Assembly (NCBI RefSeq): GCF_902729445.1
Contig: NZ_CACVCE010000056.1
Span: 135,456 to 199,455 of the forward strand
Origin: Magnetospirillum sp902729445
GTDB lineage: Bacteria; Pseudomonadota; Alphaproteobacteria; Rhodospirillales; Magnetospirillaceae
Length of the DNA: 64,000 bases
Direction of reading: 5' to 3'
The stretch's first letter is position 1. Each line of letters opens with the position of its first letter. The position numbers were made by a program, and so were the translations under genes. Positions 27,653 to 38,040 of this stretch are shown one piece after another. A model generated the notes under the pieces. It was given only the letters and a program-made list of their open reading frames with translations, ran no database searches and was not told the DNA's origin.

Positions 27653-30102
27653 ACGGCAAGTTCGCCGGCACCGTCCACGTGGCTTTGACCGTCGAATCGC
27701 TGTCTCGGATGTTCGCGTCGATCGACATCGGCGAAAATGGCAGCGTCGGGCTGTGGAACGACCGGCTGACCCTGGTGGCGCGGCACTCGCCGCTGAGCGG
27801 GCCGACCAGCGGGATCAACACGCCGTCTCAGGCCCTGCGCGATCTGATCGCGACCAACGCCCGGCCGCAATATTACGAGACGGTGTCGGGGGTCGACGGC
27901 CTGACGCGCCTTTTCTTCTACCGCAAGGTGGCCCATTGGCCGCTTCACCTGGTCGTCGGCGTTTCGTCCAAGGATTATCTGGCGGGCTGGAACCGCGAGG
28001 CCAACTATCTGTTTGGCCTGGCGTTCGTCTTCCTGGTGGCGTCGGTGGGGGCCAGCCTGATCATCCATCGGACCATGATGGAGCTGGTGCGTTTGCGCAT
28101 CGACGCCGAGCAAGCCCGGCGTCGCAGCGACCTGGTGCTGGCCTCGGTGGGCGAAGGCATTTGCGGGATCGATCTGGACGGCAAGGTGACCTTCATCAAC
28201 GCCGGCGCCCGGCGGATGCTGGGCTGGGCCGACGATTTCGGGATCGGCGAGGTCCTGCACGAGCAGACCCACCATCACCACGCCGACGGCACTCCTTACC
28301 CGATCGAGACCTGTCCTATCCGACAGGTGATGGACAACAAGGGCGGCAGTCTGGTGCTGCGCGTCGAGGACGAGGTCTATTGGCGCGCCGACGGCAGCAA
28401 TTTTCCCGTCGAATATTCCACTGCGCCGTTGATCGAGCGGGGCCGAGTCGTCGGCGCGGTCAACATTTTCCGCGACATCAGCGAACGCCGCGCCGCCCAG
28501 GCGATGATGGAATGGAACCTTGCCACCACCGAAGCGTTGGCCAATTGCTTGCGCCATTCCCTGGGCGGACAGTCCTTGGCCCAGGTGCTGGACGCGGCGC
28601 TGGCCGAACTGCTGGATTTGCCCTGGCTGTCGCTTGAGGCGCGCGGTGCGGTGTTCGTCCGTGACGGCGCCTCGCTGACGATGGTCGCGCAACGCAATCT
28701 GCCCGATCAAATCTGCCAAGGGTGCCAACGCGTCGCCATCGGCCAATGTCTGTGCGGCACGGCGGCGACCGGAACGGTGGTGTTCGCCGATCACCTCGAC
28801 CATCGGCACACCTTCGGTTTCGACGGCATGGGCGATCACGGCCATTATTGCGTGCCGATTCACGCCGAAGGCGAGGTGCTGGGGGTGTTGAACACCTATG
28901 TCGCCCCCGGACATCGCCAAGATGCCAAGGAACAGCGTTTCCTCGAGATGTTCGCCGACACCCTGGCCGGCATTATCATGCGCAAGCGGGCCGAGCAGAC
29001 CTTGCAGGAAAGCGAGGCCCTGGCCAAGGCCCTGATGAACGCCACCATCGACGCCGCCATGCTGTTCGACCGTGACGGCAACCTGCTGGCGGTCAACGAA
29101 TCCCTGGCCGCCAGATTCGGCAAGGAACCAAAGGACCTGGTCGGAACCAACTTCTTCGCGCTGTTGCCGCCATCCCTGGCGGAGTCGCGACGGCAGCTAC
29201 TGGAACAGGTGTGGACCAGCGGGCAGCCGCAGCACGACATTGACGAGCGGCAGGGAAGAATCTTCGACAATCGGATCCATCCGGTCGCCGACGATAACGG
29301 CAAGGTCCGCCAGGTCGCGGTGTTTTCCCGCGATATCACCGAACAACGTTCGGCTGTCCGTGCCATCGAGAAGGCCATGGACGACCTGGCCCGGTCCAAT
29401 GCCGAGCTTGAACAATTCGCCTATGTCGCCAGCCACGACCTGCGCCAGCCCTTGCGGATGATCAGCAGCTATCTGGCCCTGGTCGAACGCAAGTTGGGCC
29501 CCGACCTGCCCGCCGAAATCAGGGATTTCCTGAATTTCGCCGTCGGCGGCGCCAAGCGAATGGATGCGCTGATCCTGGGCCTGTTGGAATATTCCCGCGT
29601 CGGTCGCGGCGAAGGCACGCTGTTGCCGATCGATCTGGCAGCGCCCTTGGCCGACGCTATGGAAAATCTGGCGCCGGCCATCAACGAAGGCCAGGCGCGG
29701 ATCACGATCCCCGATCGGCCTGCCGAAGTGGCGGGCGACCATATCGAGCTGACGCGGTTGTTCCAGAATTTGATCGGCAACGCCATCAAGTATCGCTCAC
29801 CCGATCGGGCTCCGGTCATCGATGTGGCGTGGCAAGACGTCGGGGACGGCTTCTGGCAGGTCAGTGTCGCCGATAACGGCACGGGCATCGCCGCCGACGA
29901 CTTTGATCGGGCGTTTGGGATCTTCCAGCGTCTGGTGCAAAAGGACTCTGTCGAGGGAACCGGCATTGGGCTGGCGGTCTGCCGCAAGATCGTCCAGCAC
30001 CATGGCGGCAGGATCTGGATCGAATCGACGCCCGGTCAGGGCAGCACTTTCCTCTTCACGCTGCCCGCCGCAGCGGTCAGGCAACCTGAGCCGGCGGGCT
30101 GA
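27649..30102 (+). pseudogene. Sensor histidine kinase, main part (dCache remainder, PAS, GAF, PAS, HisKA, HATPase)
   Basis: The 817-residue frame starts inside the sensor domain (NGKFAGTVHVALTVESLS), then a second transmembrane helix (LFGLAFVFLVASVGASLII, near residues 125-143), a PAS domain with an insertion rich in His, a GAF domain with clustered cysteines (CQGC and QCLCG near residues 357-368), another PAS, and a kinase core with SHDLRQPLRMISSYL (phospho-His), NLIGNAIKY, VADNGTGIA and GTGIGLAVCRKIVQHHGG. The GTG at 27649 overlaps the previous frame's stop by four bases. The last 26 bases overlap the convergent gene. Confidence 0.78.
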
Positions 30103-30979
30103 CGGCTGCCAGGCTGCGGCCGATCGCCTTGGCCAGGCCGTTCAGCCGCTCGAGCTCGCTATAGGGGATGGAATCGGGCGCGCCGTCCAGGCGGTGGGCC
30201 AGCTCGCGCAGTTCGGCCACCGGGGCGACATGAGCCTCGGCCGGAGTGTTCTTCATGCGCCGGATCAGATCCTCGGCCACCGACAGCAACTTGTTGGTGA
30301 ACGGCATCAGGTTGACCGCGTGGCTGGACATTCCGTCGCGAATGGTGGCGTGGACATGGTCAGCCAGCCAGTTGATCTGCACCGCATGGCGCTCGATCTT
30401 GATGCGGTTCAACAAGGTCGCCTGCTCGCGAATCAGCAATTCCATCCGCGTGCCGTCGATCCCGTTCTCGGCGCGCAGGCGCAATGGGTTGGGAACCTCG
30501 ATCATCGGGGCCTGGTGGGTCCCGAAGGCGCGGGCCTGGTTGCGGCGGTCGGGGCCGGTATAATCGTGGGTGACCACGAACGGCTTGCGGCGGTGATACA
30601 GCCGGCGAATGCGCCCCAGCAACTGGTCGGCGGCCACCGGCGTCAGCAGCAGGTCGTCGGTGCCGGAATCGATGACCTGGCGCACGCGGGCGGGGCCTCG
30701 GTTGCCCAGCAATGTGATGGCTAGCGGGAACGGATTGGGGCCAAGGCGCTGATTGCGGTTTTCCGAGATCAGGAAGCCGACGTCGTTACCTTCCAGTTCG
30801 GCGGCCGAGATCAGAAGATCGACGCTGTCATGGGCCAGCAGATCGTGAACCCTGACATAGCTTGCGGTTTCGGTGATGGCACGAAACCCCGCAGCCGTCA
30901 GCGCCGCACGCAGGCCAATGCGGATGTCGGGATTGGGCTCCGCCAGGACCAGTCGGACATTCTCGAAGGATTGAGACAA
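30077..30979 (-). CDS. Pseudo-receiver domain protein with helical C-terminal half
   Basis: The 300-residue protein begins like a response-regulator receiver (NVRLVLAEPNPDIRIGLRAAL), but the phosphoacceptor position reads ISAAELEG, with Ala59 in place of Asp, and the conserved Lys site reads LLTPV. It is therefore probably not phosphorylated. A linker VTHDYTGPDRRNQAR leads to an alpha-helical region (about residues 175-290). It converges on, and overlaps by 26 bases, the sensor kinase. It may be a scaffold or phosphorylation-independent partner; function is unknown. Confidence 0.7.
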   Translation of the reverse strand: MSQSFENVRLVLAEPNPDIRIGLRAALTAAGFRAITETASYVRVHDLLAHDSVDLLISAAELEGNDVGFLISENRNQRLGPNPFPLAITLLGNRGPARVRQVIDSGTDDLLLTPVAADQLLGRIRRLYHRRKPFVVTHDYTGPDRRNQARAFGTHQAPMIEVPNPLRLRAENGIDGTRMELLIREQATLLNRIKIERHAVQINWLADHVHATIRDGMSSHAVNLMPFTNKLLSVAEDLIRRMKNTPAEAHVAPVAELRELAHRLDGAPDSIPYSELERLNGLAKAIGRSLAAVSPPAQVA

Positions 30980-31075
30980 TCTTGGGGCGTCCAGTCTTGA
31001 TTTCCGTCAAAACATACCCGAAGCGCACACCTCCCGTCACCAGACCAAAAGCCATGGCAGATATGATGGGTGCGC

Positions 31076-31104
31076 TTGCAGCCCCACGCGAGCCGCCCTA
31101 TAGT
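31076..31104 (+). promoter_or_regulatory. Candidate promoter giving a leaderless pyrB transcript
   Basis: TTGCAG (31076-31081) and TATAGT (31099-31104) are 17 bases apart. Transcription would start near 31111, practically at the pyrB ATG (31113), and there is no ribosome site before that ATG. Confidence 0.5.
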
Positions 31105-31112
31105 TCGGCCCC

Positions 31113-32062
<950 letters not shown>

Positions 32063-32063
<1 letters not shown>

Positions 32064-33373
32064 TGTCGAAGCCTGCGCCTGCCGGCCTGGTGGCCTATGT
32101 CAACGCCCGCCTGCTTGATCCCGCCTCGGGCCTGGACCGGCCCGGCGCCCTTCTGACCAATGGCGAGACCATCGCCGACGTCGGACCCGGCCTGTTCCAG
32201 GGCGGCGTTCCGTCGGGTATCGAGGTGGTCGATTGCTCCGGCCATTGCCTGGCCCCCGGCCTGATCGACATGCGGGTGCAATTGCGCGAGCCCGGCGAGG
32301 AACACAAGGAAACCCTGCGCTCGGCCGGCGAGGCGGCGGTGGCCGGCGGCGTGACCGCCATGGTGTGCCTGCCCAACACCGACCCGGTCATCGACGAGGT
32401 GGCGACGGTGGAATTCGTGGCGCGCCGCGCCCGCAAGATCGGCCTGGCCAAGGTCTATCCCTATGCCGCCGCCACCAAGGGGCTGGAAGGCAAGGAACTG
32501 GCCGAGATGGGCTTCCTGATGGAAGCCGGCGCCCTGGCCTTCACCGACGGCGTCAAGGCCATCGGCGATTCCCAGACCATGCGTCGGGCGCTGTCCTATG
32601 CCGCGACCTTCGGCGCCCTGATCGTCCAGCACCCGGAAGATCCGTCGCTGGCCTCGGGCGGCGCGATGAATGCCGGCGAACTGGCCACCCGCATGGGCCT
32701 GTCGGGCATCCCGGCCGCCGCCGAGGCGATCATGCTGGAACGCGACATGCGCCTGGTGGCGATGACCGGCGGGCGCTATCACGCCGCCCACGTCTCGACC
32801 GCCGACGGCGTCGCCATCATCCGCAAGGCCAAGCAGGCCGGCCTGCCGGTGACCTGCGACACCGCGCCGCCTTATTTCGCCCTGAACGAGCTGGCGGTGA
32901 AGGATTACCGCACCTTCGCCAAGCTTTCGCCGCCCTTGCGCGCCGAGGAAGACCGCCGCGCCGTGGTCGACGGCCTGAAGGACGGCACCATCGACGCCAT
33001 CGCCTCGGACCACGCGCCGCAGGACGCCGATTCCAAGCGCCAGCCCTTCGCCCAGGCCGAGTTCGGGGGCGTCGGGCTGGAAACCCTGCTGCCCATCACC
33101 CTGGAACTGGTGCATGACGGCCATCTGGGCCTGCTGGACGCCTTGCGCCGGGTGACCTCGGGGCCGGCCGACATCCTGGGGCTGGCCGGCGGCCGCCTGA
33201 AGGTCGGCGCCGCCGCCGATCTGGTGCTGTTCGATCCCGCGCGCGGCTGGAAGATCGAACCCGATCGCTTCCGCTCGAAATCGAAGAACTCGCCGTTCGA
33301 CGCCCGTCCGGTGCAGGGATTGGTGCTCAGGACCATCGTCGATGGCCGCACGGTGTTTCGCCGTGACGTTTGA
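32063..33373 (+). CDS. pyrX: Pseudo-dihydroorotase subunit partnering PyrB
   Basis: The 436-residue protein is a dihydroorotase homologue, but the DxHxHxR metal motif reads IDMRVQLREPGEE near residue 73, so both histidines are lost (Arg and Gln). Later sites remain: His in VQHPEDP, His in AAHVSTADG and Asp in ASDHAPQ. Such proteins (PyrC'/PyrX) keep the fold and are structurally required for PyrB assembly in some bacteria without giving dihydroorotase activity. Its ATG overlaps the pyrB stop (TGATG). plsY overlaps its 3' end. Confidence 0.88.
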
Positions 33374-33956
33374 TCTCGCCCTCGCCGCGCTGGGCGGCTA
33401 TCTGCTGGGTTCCATCCCGTTCGGGCTGGTGCTGACCATGGCCGCCGGATTGGGCGACATCCGCGCCATCGGCTCGGGCAATATCGGCGCCACCAACGTC
33501 TTGCGCACCGGCCGCAAGGGGCTGGCCCTGGCCACCTTGCTGCTGGACGGCGGCAAGGGCGCCATCGCCGCCCTGGCGGCCCTGTATCTGGCCGGCGAGC
33601 AGGCCCTGCTGGTGGCCGGCTTCGCGGCCGTGCTGGGCCACAATTTCCCGATCTGGCTGGGCTTCAAGGGCGGCAAGGGCGTAGCGACCACGCTGGGCAC
33701 CTTGATCGCCGCCTCGCCGTTCGCCGGGTTGGGCGCCTGTCTGGTGTGGCTGGTGGTCGCGCGCATCTTCAAGATTTCGTCGCTGTCGGCGTTGGTGGCC
33801 TTGGCCGCCGCGCCGGTGATGGCGTATTTCCTGTCGGGGCCGGAACATGCGGCCATGGCCGCCGGTCTGGCGGTGCTGGGCTTCATCCGCCACCATGCCA
33901 ATATCCGCCGCCTGCTGAAGGGCGAGGAACCTAGGATCGGCCAGAAGAAGGGCTGA
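33342..33956 (+). CDS. plsY: Acyl-phosphate:glycerol-3-phosphate acyltransferase
   Basis: The 204-residue, five-helix inner-membrane enzyme transfers acyl groups from acyl phosphate to glycerol-3-phosphate. All three conserved blocks are seen: GSIPFG, GSGNIGATNVLRTG, and GHNFPIWLGFKGGKGVATTLG. The ATG at 33342 has AGGA at a fitting distance and overlaps pyrX by 32 bases; a GTG at 33363 would give a more usual N-terminus but lacks a ribosome site. It directly abuts the stop of the convergent vapC. Confidence 0.95.
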   Translation: MAARCFAVTFDLALAALGGYLLGSIPFGLVLTMAAGLGDIRAIGSGNIGATNVLRTGRKGLALATLLLDGGKGAIAALAALYLAGEQALLVAGFAAVLGHNFPIWLGFKGGKGVATTLGTLIAASPFAGLGACLVWLVVARIFKISSLSALVALAAAPVMAYFLSGPEHAAMAAGLAVLGFIRHHANIRRLLKGEEPRIGQKKG

Positions 33957-34334
33957 TCAGGGCCTTTTTCGCACCAGCGTCACGCCGGGCAGCCCGGCGA
34001 AATGCTGGTCGCAGGTCACCAATTCGGCGTCGAAGGCCAATGACGTGGCATAGACGATCGCATCGGCGGTCGCCAGCTTATGCGTGCGGGCCATTTCGGC
34101 GGCGGCAAGGGCCAGGGCGGTGTCCAGGGCGGCGACTTGGCAGGTGTGGGTGAAGGCGATCACCTGATCGGCCTTGTCTTCGCCCACTTCCCGAGTCAGC
34201 CACTTCATCAATTCCAGTTGAACGATGGTCGGCACCAGCCACGACGCGCTGTCGGGCAGAAGGCCTGCCACCTCGGTACCGGTCGGCGACCCGATCAGCC
34301 ACTCGATCCACGCCGACGTGTCGATCAGCCGCAT
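33957..34334 (-). CDS. vapC: VapC-type PIN-domain toxin
   Basis: This 125-residue PIN protein begins MRLIDTSAWIEWL with the first catalytic Asp, has the Glu in QLELMKWL, and the later acidic cluster in ATADAIVYATSLAF and LVTCDQHF. VapC toxins are Mg-dependent RNases that usually cut tRNA. Its start overlaps the antitoxin stop as TGATG, the classic antitoxin-first coupling. Confidence 0.9.
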   Translation of the reverse strand: MRLIDTSAWIEWLIGSPTGTEVAGLLPDSASWLVPTIVQLELMKWLTREVGEDKADQVIAFTHTCQVAALDTALALAAAEMARTHKLATADAIVYATSLAFDAELVTCDQHFAGLPGVTLVRKRP

Positions 34335-34552
34335 CAGGTGCGGTCTTGCCGGTCGCGGAAATCTTCCGCCCGGGCGCCCTCGGCCAGACCGGCCAGAGTG
34401 TCGCGGTCGGGGACCGGCACCAGCAGCACGCCGTCGCCCTTGGGAATGAAGGCGAATCGCTGACCCGCATTCCAGTGCTTCGCCACGCGGACCGCCTTGG
34501 GAATGGAAATCTGGTACTTGGACGACAAGGTCGCGGTATCGCGGTTGCTCAT
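34334..34552 (-). CDS. vapB: AbrB/SpoVT-type antitoxin (VapB)
   Basis: The 72-residue protein starts MSNRDTATLSSKYQISIPKA, the swapped-hairpin AbrB DNA-binding signature, followed by GQRFAFIPKGDGVLLVPV and an acidic tail that would bind VapC. Alternative in-frame ATGs at 34561 and 34576 exist; the one at 34552 matches the family start. A candidate operator palindrome lies upstream at 34584-34602. Confidence 0.85.
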   Translation of the reverse strand: MSNRDTATLSSKYQISIPKAVRVAKHWNAGQRFAFIPKGDGVLLVPVPDRDTLAGLAEGARAEDFRDRQDRT

Positions 34553-34583
34553 GACCGGCATTCCATCGATCGACATCTGGTAA

Positions 34584-34602
34584 GAATATACCGCAAGCGA
34601 TA
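34584..34602. promoter_or_regulatory. Candidate vapBC operator
   Basis: ATATACCGC and GCGATAT form an imperfect inverted repeat around a central AA just upstream of vapB. On the minus strand it contains a TATATT that could be a -10 element. Autoregulation through such repeats is common for VapB. Confidence 0.35.
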
Positions 34603-34617
34603 TCGGTTCGGGAAGGG

Positions 34618-35748
34618 TCAGCGCTTTCCCGCCATCAGCATCGGCACGCCGGCCAGGGTGACCAGGGCGGCCATCAGCAGCGCCGGCATCCAGCCGCCCC
34701 AATCGGCCAGGAAGGCGGCGGCGACCGGGCCGATCATCTGTCCGACCGAAAAAGCCGCCGTCAGCATGCCCATCGCCCGGGCCGGGTGCGCCGGCGCGAT
34801 GGCCCGGCCGAAGGCCATGGCCATGCCGGCGATCCCCAAGAAGGTGCCGCCATACAACAAGGCCGAGACCATGGCGCCGATGGCGCTGTCGGTGATGGCC
34901 AGCAGGCCGGCCCCGGCCGCCATCAGCAGATGGGCGAAGATCAGGGCCAGGCGGAAGCCGAATCGGGCGGCGAACAGCGCCCAGGCGGCGGAAGACGGCA
35001 TCGCCGCCAGTCCGACCACGATCCAGGACAGGTTGGCGATGGGTTCCAGTCCCGGGGTGGCGCGGACCACCACCACCAGGAAGGTGCCGGTCACGATATA
35101 GGCCAGCCCGGCGCAGAAATAGGCCGCCGACAACCACCCCAGCGAGAAAGGGGCCGGCGCCGGATGGCTGACCCCGGCGGCGCCGCTGCCGTGGACATGG
35201 CGCAAGCCCCAGGCCGAGGCCGCCGACAGCACGCCGCACAAGGCGGCTGCGGTCAGCCAGGCGGCATTGTCGCCGCCCCATCCGCCGGCCCAGGCGATCA
35301 CCGAACCGGACAAGATGATGCCCAGCCCGACGCCCGAGAAATGCACTCCGGTCAGCCGGGCAGCCCCCAGGCCGGCCAAGGCCGGGACCACTAGCGCCGC
35401 ACCCAGCACGAACACCAGGGCCGAGGCGATGCCGGCCACCAGCCGGATCAGGTTCCACACCCATTCGACCGAGGTCAGGGACATGGCCGCCAGCGATGCC
35501 GCCACCACCACCAGGCAGGCGGTGAAGGCCAGATGGCGTCCGCGGTCGGTGGCGATCAGCCCGGCCCATACCGCACCGGCCAGATAGCCCAGATTGTTGG
35601 ATGCCGCCAGCCAGCCGGCCGACTGGGTGTCCAGCCCGTGGGCGGCCTGCATCAAGGGCAGGATCGGGGTGAAGGCGAAGCGCCCCAGCCCCAGGGCCAC
35701 GGCGCAGGCGCTCAATCCGCCGATCAGCAGGCGTGTCTTTGGGGTCAC
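34618..35748 (-). CDS. MFS transporter of the YbfB/YjiJ type
   Basis: The 376-residue protein has about 12 hydrophobic helices. It opens with TPKTRLLIGGLSACAVALGLGRFAFTPILPLM (quoted in parts: LLIGGLSACAVALG, GRFAFTPILPLM), the pattern of YbfB/YjiJ transporters. Substrate is unknown. I choose the GTG at 35748 because GGAAGG lies upstream; an ATG 75 bases earlier would add a non-conserved basic segment. It is transcribed divergently from the HD-GYP regulator. Confidence 0.78.
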   Translation of the reverse strand: MTPKTRLLIGGLSACAVALGLGRFAFTPILPLMQAAHGLDTQSAGWLAASNNLGYLAGAVWAGLIATDRGRHLAFTACLVVVAASLAAMSLTSVEWVWNLIRLVAGIASALVFVLGAALVVPALAGLGAARLTGVHFSGVGLGIILSGSVIAWAGGWGGDNAAWLTAAALCGVLSAASAWGLRHVHGSGAAGVSHPAPAPFSLGWLSAAYFCAGLAYIVTGTFLVVVVRATPGLEPIANLSWIVVGLAAMPSSAAWALFAARFGFRLALIFAHLLMAAGAGLLAITDSAIGAMVSALLYGGTFLGIAGMAMAFGRAIAPAHPARAMGMLTAAFSVGQMIGPVAAAFLADWGGWMPALLMAALVTLAGVPMLMAGKR

Positions 35749-35846
35749 GGGCGAACGGGCCTTCCAGTTGCCCCGACAGCATAACACACCCCCTGCGCCG
35801 ATCGCATGGCTGCCCTTCCGCATCAGATTTGCCTGCCTGTGCGCTG

Positions 35847-35859
35847 AAGTGTTACACTT
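35847..35859. promoter_or_regulatory. 13-base palindrome between the MFS and HD-GYP genes
   Basis: AAGTGT-T-ACACTT is a perfect palindrome in a short AT-rich divergent region (35749-35891). This could be an operator for a dimeric regulator or part of a promoter. No regulator is assigned. Confidence 0.35.
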
Positions 35860-35891
35860 TAGTATTAACTTATTAGGTGTAGGCGACCATC

Positions 35892-36926
35892 ATGCGCGAC
35901 CCCCACGCGCCCCCGATCAGGCTGTTGCTGGTAGAAGACAATCCCGGCGACGCCCGATTGATTGAAACGCTGCTGGCCGAATATGGCGGCTTCGACATTA
36001 CCTGGCGCAATTCCTTGGCGTCGGCGAAGACATGGCTGGCGGAAAACGGCGTCGATGTCGTACTGCTGGACCTGTCCTTGCCCGACGGTACCGGCATGGC
36101 GACCGTCGATTCGATGCGCGCCGCTGCCCCCGACGTTCCGCTGATCGTCAATACCGGCCTGAACGATGAAGAGGTCGGCATGAAGGCGGTCAAGCATGGC
36201 TGCCAGGATTACCTGATCAAGGGGTCGTGCGACGCGCAATTGATCGGGCGCACCATCCTTTACGCCATCGAGCGCAAGGCCATCGAGCGCGAGCGCCTGC
36301 AGGCGACGGCGCAGATGAAGAAGGTGCTGCTGCAGACGGTCCGCGCGGTGTCGCTGACGCTGGAGATCCGCGACCCCTATACCGCCGGCCACCAGCGCCG
36401 GGTGGCGCAGTTGGCGGTGGCGATCGGCCAGCGCCTGGGCCTGGCCGAGCATGTCATCGAGGGCCTGCATACCGGCGCCCTGATCCACGATCTGGGCAAG
36501 ATCAACGTGCCATCGGACTTCCTGACCCGGCCGGGCGCCTTGTCGGCGGCGGCGTTCGACGTGGTGCGCTCGCATGCCGAGGTGGGGGCCGAGATCGTCG
36601 ACGGCATCGATTTCCCCTGGCCGGTGGCGCAGATGATCCGCCAGCACCACGAACGCATCGACGGCACCGGCTATCCGGCCGGGCTGACGGGGGATGCCAT
36701 CATCCCCGAGGCCCGCATCCTGGCCGTCGCCGACGTGGTCGAGGCCATCAGCAGCCACCGACCCTATCGCCCGTCCCTAGGCATCGACGCGGCGCTGGCG
36801 GAAATCACCCGCTTCGCCGGTTCCAAATACGATCCGGACGTGGTGGCGGCCTGCGTCGAGGTGATCGCCGCCAACGGCAACCAGGTCTTCTGCGACGACG
36901 ACCCGCCGATGCCGCCGGGGCTGTGA
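35892..36926 (+). CDS. Response regulator with HD-GYP phosphodiesterase domain
   Basis: The 344-residue protein joins an N-terminal receiver (RLLLVEDNPGDARLIETLL, phospho-Asp near residue 60 in VVLLDLSLPDG, Lys in YLIKGS) to an HD-GYP domain with HDLGKI near residue 199 and HHERIDGTGYPAG near residue 251. HD-GYP enzymes degrade cyclic di-GMP, so it probably links a two-component signal to motility or attachment. No kinase is adjacent. A repeat region follows. Confidence 0.93.
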   Translation: MRDPHAPPIRLLLVEDNPGDARLIETLLAEYGGFDITWRNSLASAKTWLAENGVDVVLLDLSLPDGTGMATVDSMRAAAPDVPLIVNTGLNDEEVGMKAVKHGCQDYLIKGSCDAQLIGRTILYAIERKAIERERLQATAQMKKVLLQTVRAVSLTLEIRDPYTAGHQRRVAQLAVAIGQRLGLAEHVIEGLHTGALIHDLGKINVPSDFLTRPGALSAAAFDVVRSHAEVGAEIVDGIDFPWPVAQMIRQHHERIDGTGYPAGLTGDAIIPEARILAVADVVEAISSHRPYRPSLGIDAALAEITRFAGSKYDPDVVAACVEVIAANGNQVFCDDDPPMPPGL

Positions 36927-36999
36927 GGATCGGCCCCAGGCACGACCTTGGACTTTGGTGGTGATGGCGTCATCAGAAAGGAATGACCTGGGGAGGCGC

Positions 37000-37135
37000 A
37001 CCTTACTCCCTCTCCCGCTGGCGGGAGAGGGGCGGGGAGAGGGCCTTTTTCCACGGGCCGGGGCGCTGGCCGGCAAGCCCTCTCCCGTCTCGGCTGCGCC
37101 GAGCCACCCTCTCCCGCACGCGGGCGAGGAAATCT
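37000..37135. repeat. Intergenic palindromic repeat (REP-like, CCCTCTCCCGC family)
   Basis: CCCTCTCCCGC at 37008-37018 and its exact complement at 37021-37031 form an 11-bp stem, followed by further copies of the GGAGAGGG/CCCTCTCC motif near 37036-37043, 37078-37086 and 37107-37115. The region from 36927 to 37214 contains no gene. This type of repeat occurs between genes in many GC-rich proteobacteria and gives the peptide signature LPLPLAGEGRGEG when translated. It may also end transcription of the HD-GYP gene. Confidence 0.75.
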
Positions 37136-37214
37136 AGCGATCCCTTTTGCCTCAAGCCCTTCTTCGTGTAGGATGCCCGCCGCAGAAATATCCACAGTTT
37201 CCAGAGAGGTTTGA

Positions 37215-38033
37215 ATGTCGGTTCCGGCTCCCCTGATGCAAGGTAAGAAGGGTCTGATCATGGGCGTCGCCAACGACCGCTCGATCGCGTGGGGCATCGC
37301 CCAGGCGGCCCGGGCCCAGGGCGCGGAGCTGGCCTTCACCTATCAGGGCGACGCCCTGGAAAAGCGCGTTCGTCCTTTGGCCGAACAGGTCGGCTCCGAC
37401 ATCGTGCTGCCCTGCGACGTCTCGGACGAAGCCTCGATCGATGCCGTGTTCGACGCGTTGCAGGCCAAGTGGGGCAAGCTGGATTTCGTCGTCCACGCCA
37501 TCGGCTATTCCGACAAGGAACAGCTGCGCGGCCGCTATGCCGACACCACCTTGGAAAACTTCACCAAGACCATGCATATCTCGGTGTTCTCGTTCACCTC
37601 GGTCGCGCGGCGCGCCTCGGCGATGATGCCCGACGGCGGCTCGCTGCTGACGCTGACCTATTACGGCGCCGAGCGGGTGATGCCCCATTACAACGTCATG
37701 GGTGTGGCCAAGGCGGCGCTGGAAGCCAGCGTGCGCTATCTGGCCGTCGATCTGGGCAAGCAGAACATCCGCGTCAACTCGTTGTCGGCCGGTCCGATCA
37801 AGACCCTGGCCGCCTCGGGCATCGGCGACTTCCGCTATATCCTGAAGTGGAACGAGTATAACAGCCCCCTGAAGCGCAACGTCACCTTGGAAGATATCGG
37901 CGGCTCGGGCCTTTACCTGCTGTCGGACCTGTCGTCGGGCGTGTCGGGCGAGTGCCACCATGTCGATTGCGGCTATCACGTCGTCGGCATGAAGGCGGTC
38001 GACGCCCCCGACATCACCGTCGCCAAGGATTGA
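37215..38033 (+). CDS. fabI: Enoyl-ACP reductase (NADH) FabI
   Basis: The 272-residue short-chain dehydrogenase reduces trans-2-enoyl-ACP in each cycle of fatty acid elongation. FabI marks: GKKGLIMGVANDRSIAWGIA (cofactor loop), VHAIGYSDK, LTYYGAERVMPHYNVMGVAKAAL carrying the catalytic Tyr and Lys (seen as YYGAERVMPHYN and MGVAKAAL), and AGPIKTLAASGI. A GAGAGG site precedes the ATG. aroC follows after only seven bases, so the two form an operon. Confidence 0.96.
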   Translation: MSVPAPLMQGKKGLIMGVANDRSIAWGIAQAARAQGAELAFTYQGDALEKRVRPLAEQVGSDIVLPCDVSDEASIDAVFDALQAKWGKLDFVVHAIGYSDKEQLRGRYADTTLENFTKTMHISVFSFTSVARRASAMMPDGGSLLTLTYYGAERVMPHYNVMGVAKAALEASVRYLAVDLGKQNIRVNSLSAGPIKTLAASGIGDFRYILKWNEYNSPLKRNVTLEDIGGSGLYLLSDLSSGVSGECHHVDCGYHVVGMKAVDAPDITVAKD

Positions 38034-38040
38034 GGCCAAG

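Noticed and set aside
34618..35782. A 482-residue minus-strand frame running into vapB, which looked like an MFS-VapB fusion
   Set aside because: The part over the MFS gene is in another frame and is Gly/Arg-rich. Only the last 72 residues are a real protein (VapB).
36955..37137. A 60-residue open frame with LPLPLAGEGRGEG
   Set aside because: It is the translated palindromic repeat, a known kind of false gene call.
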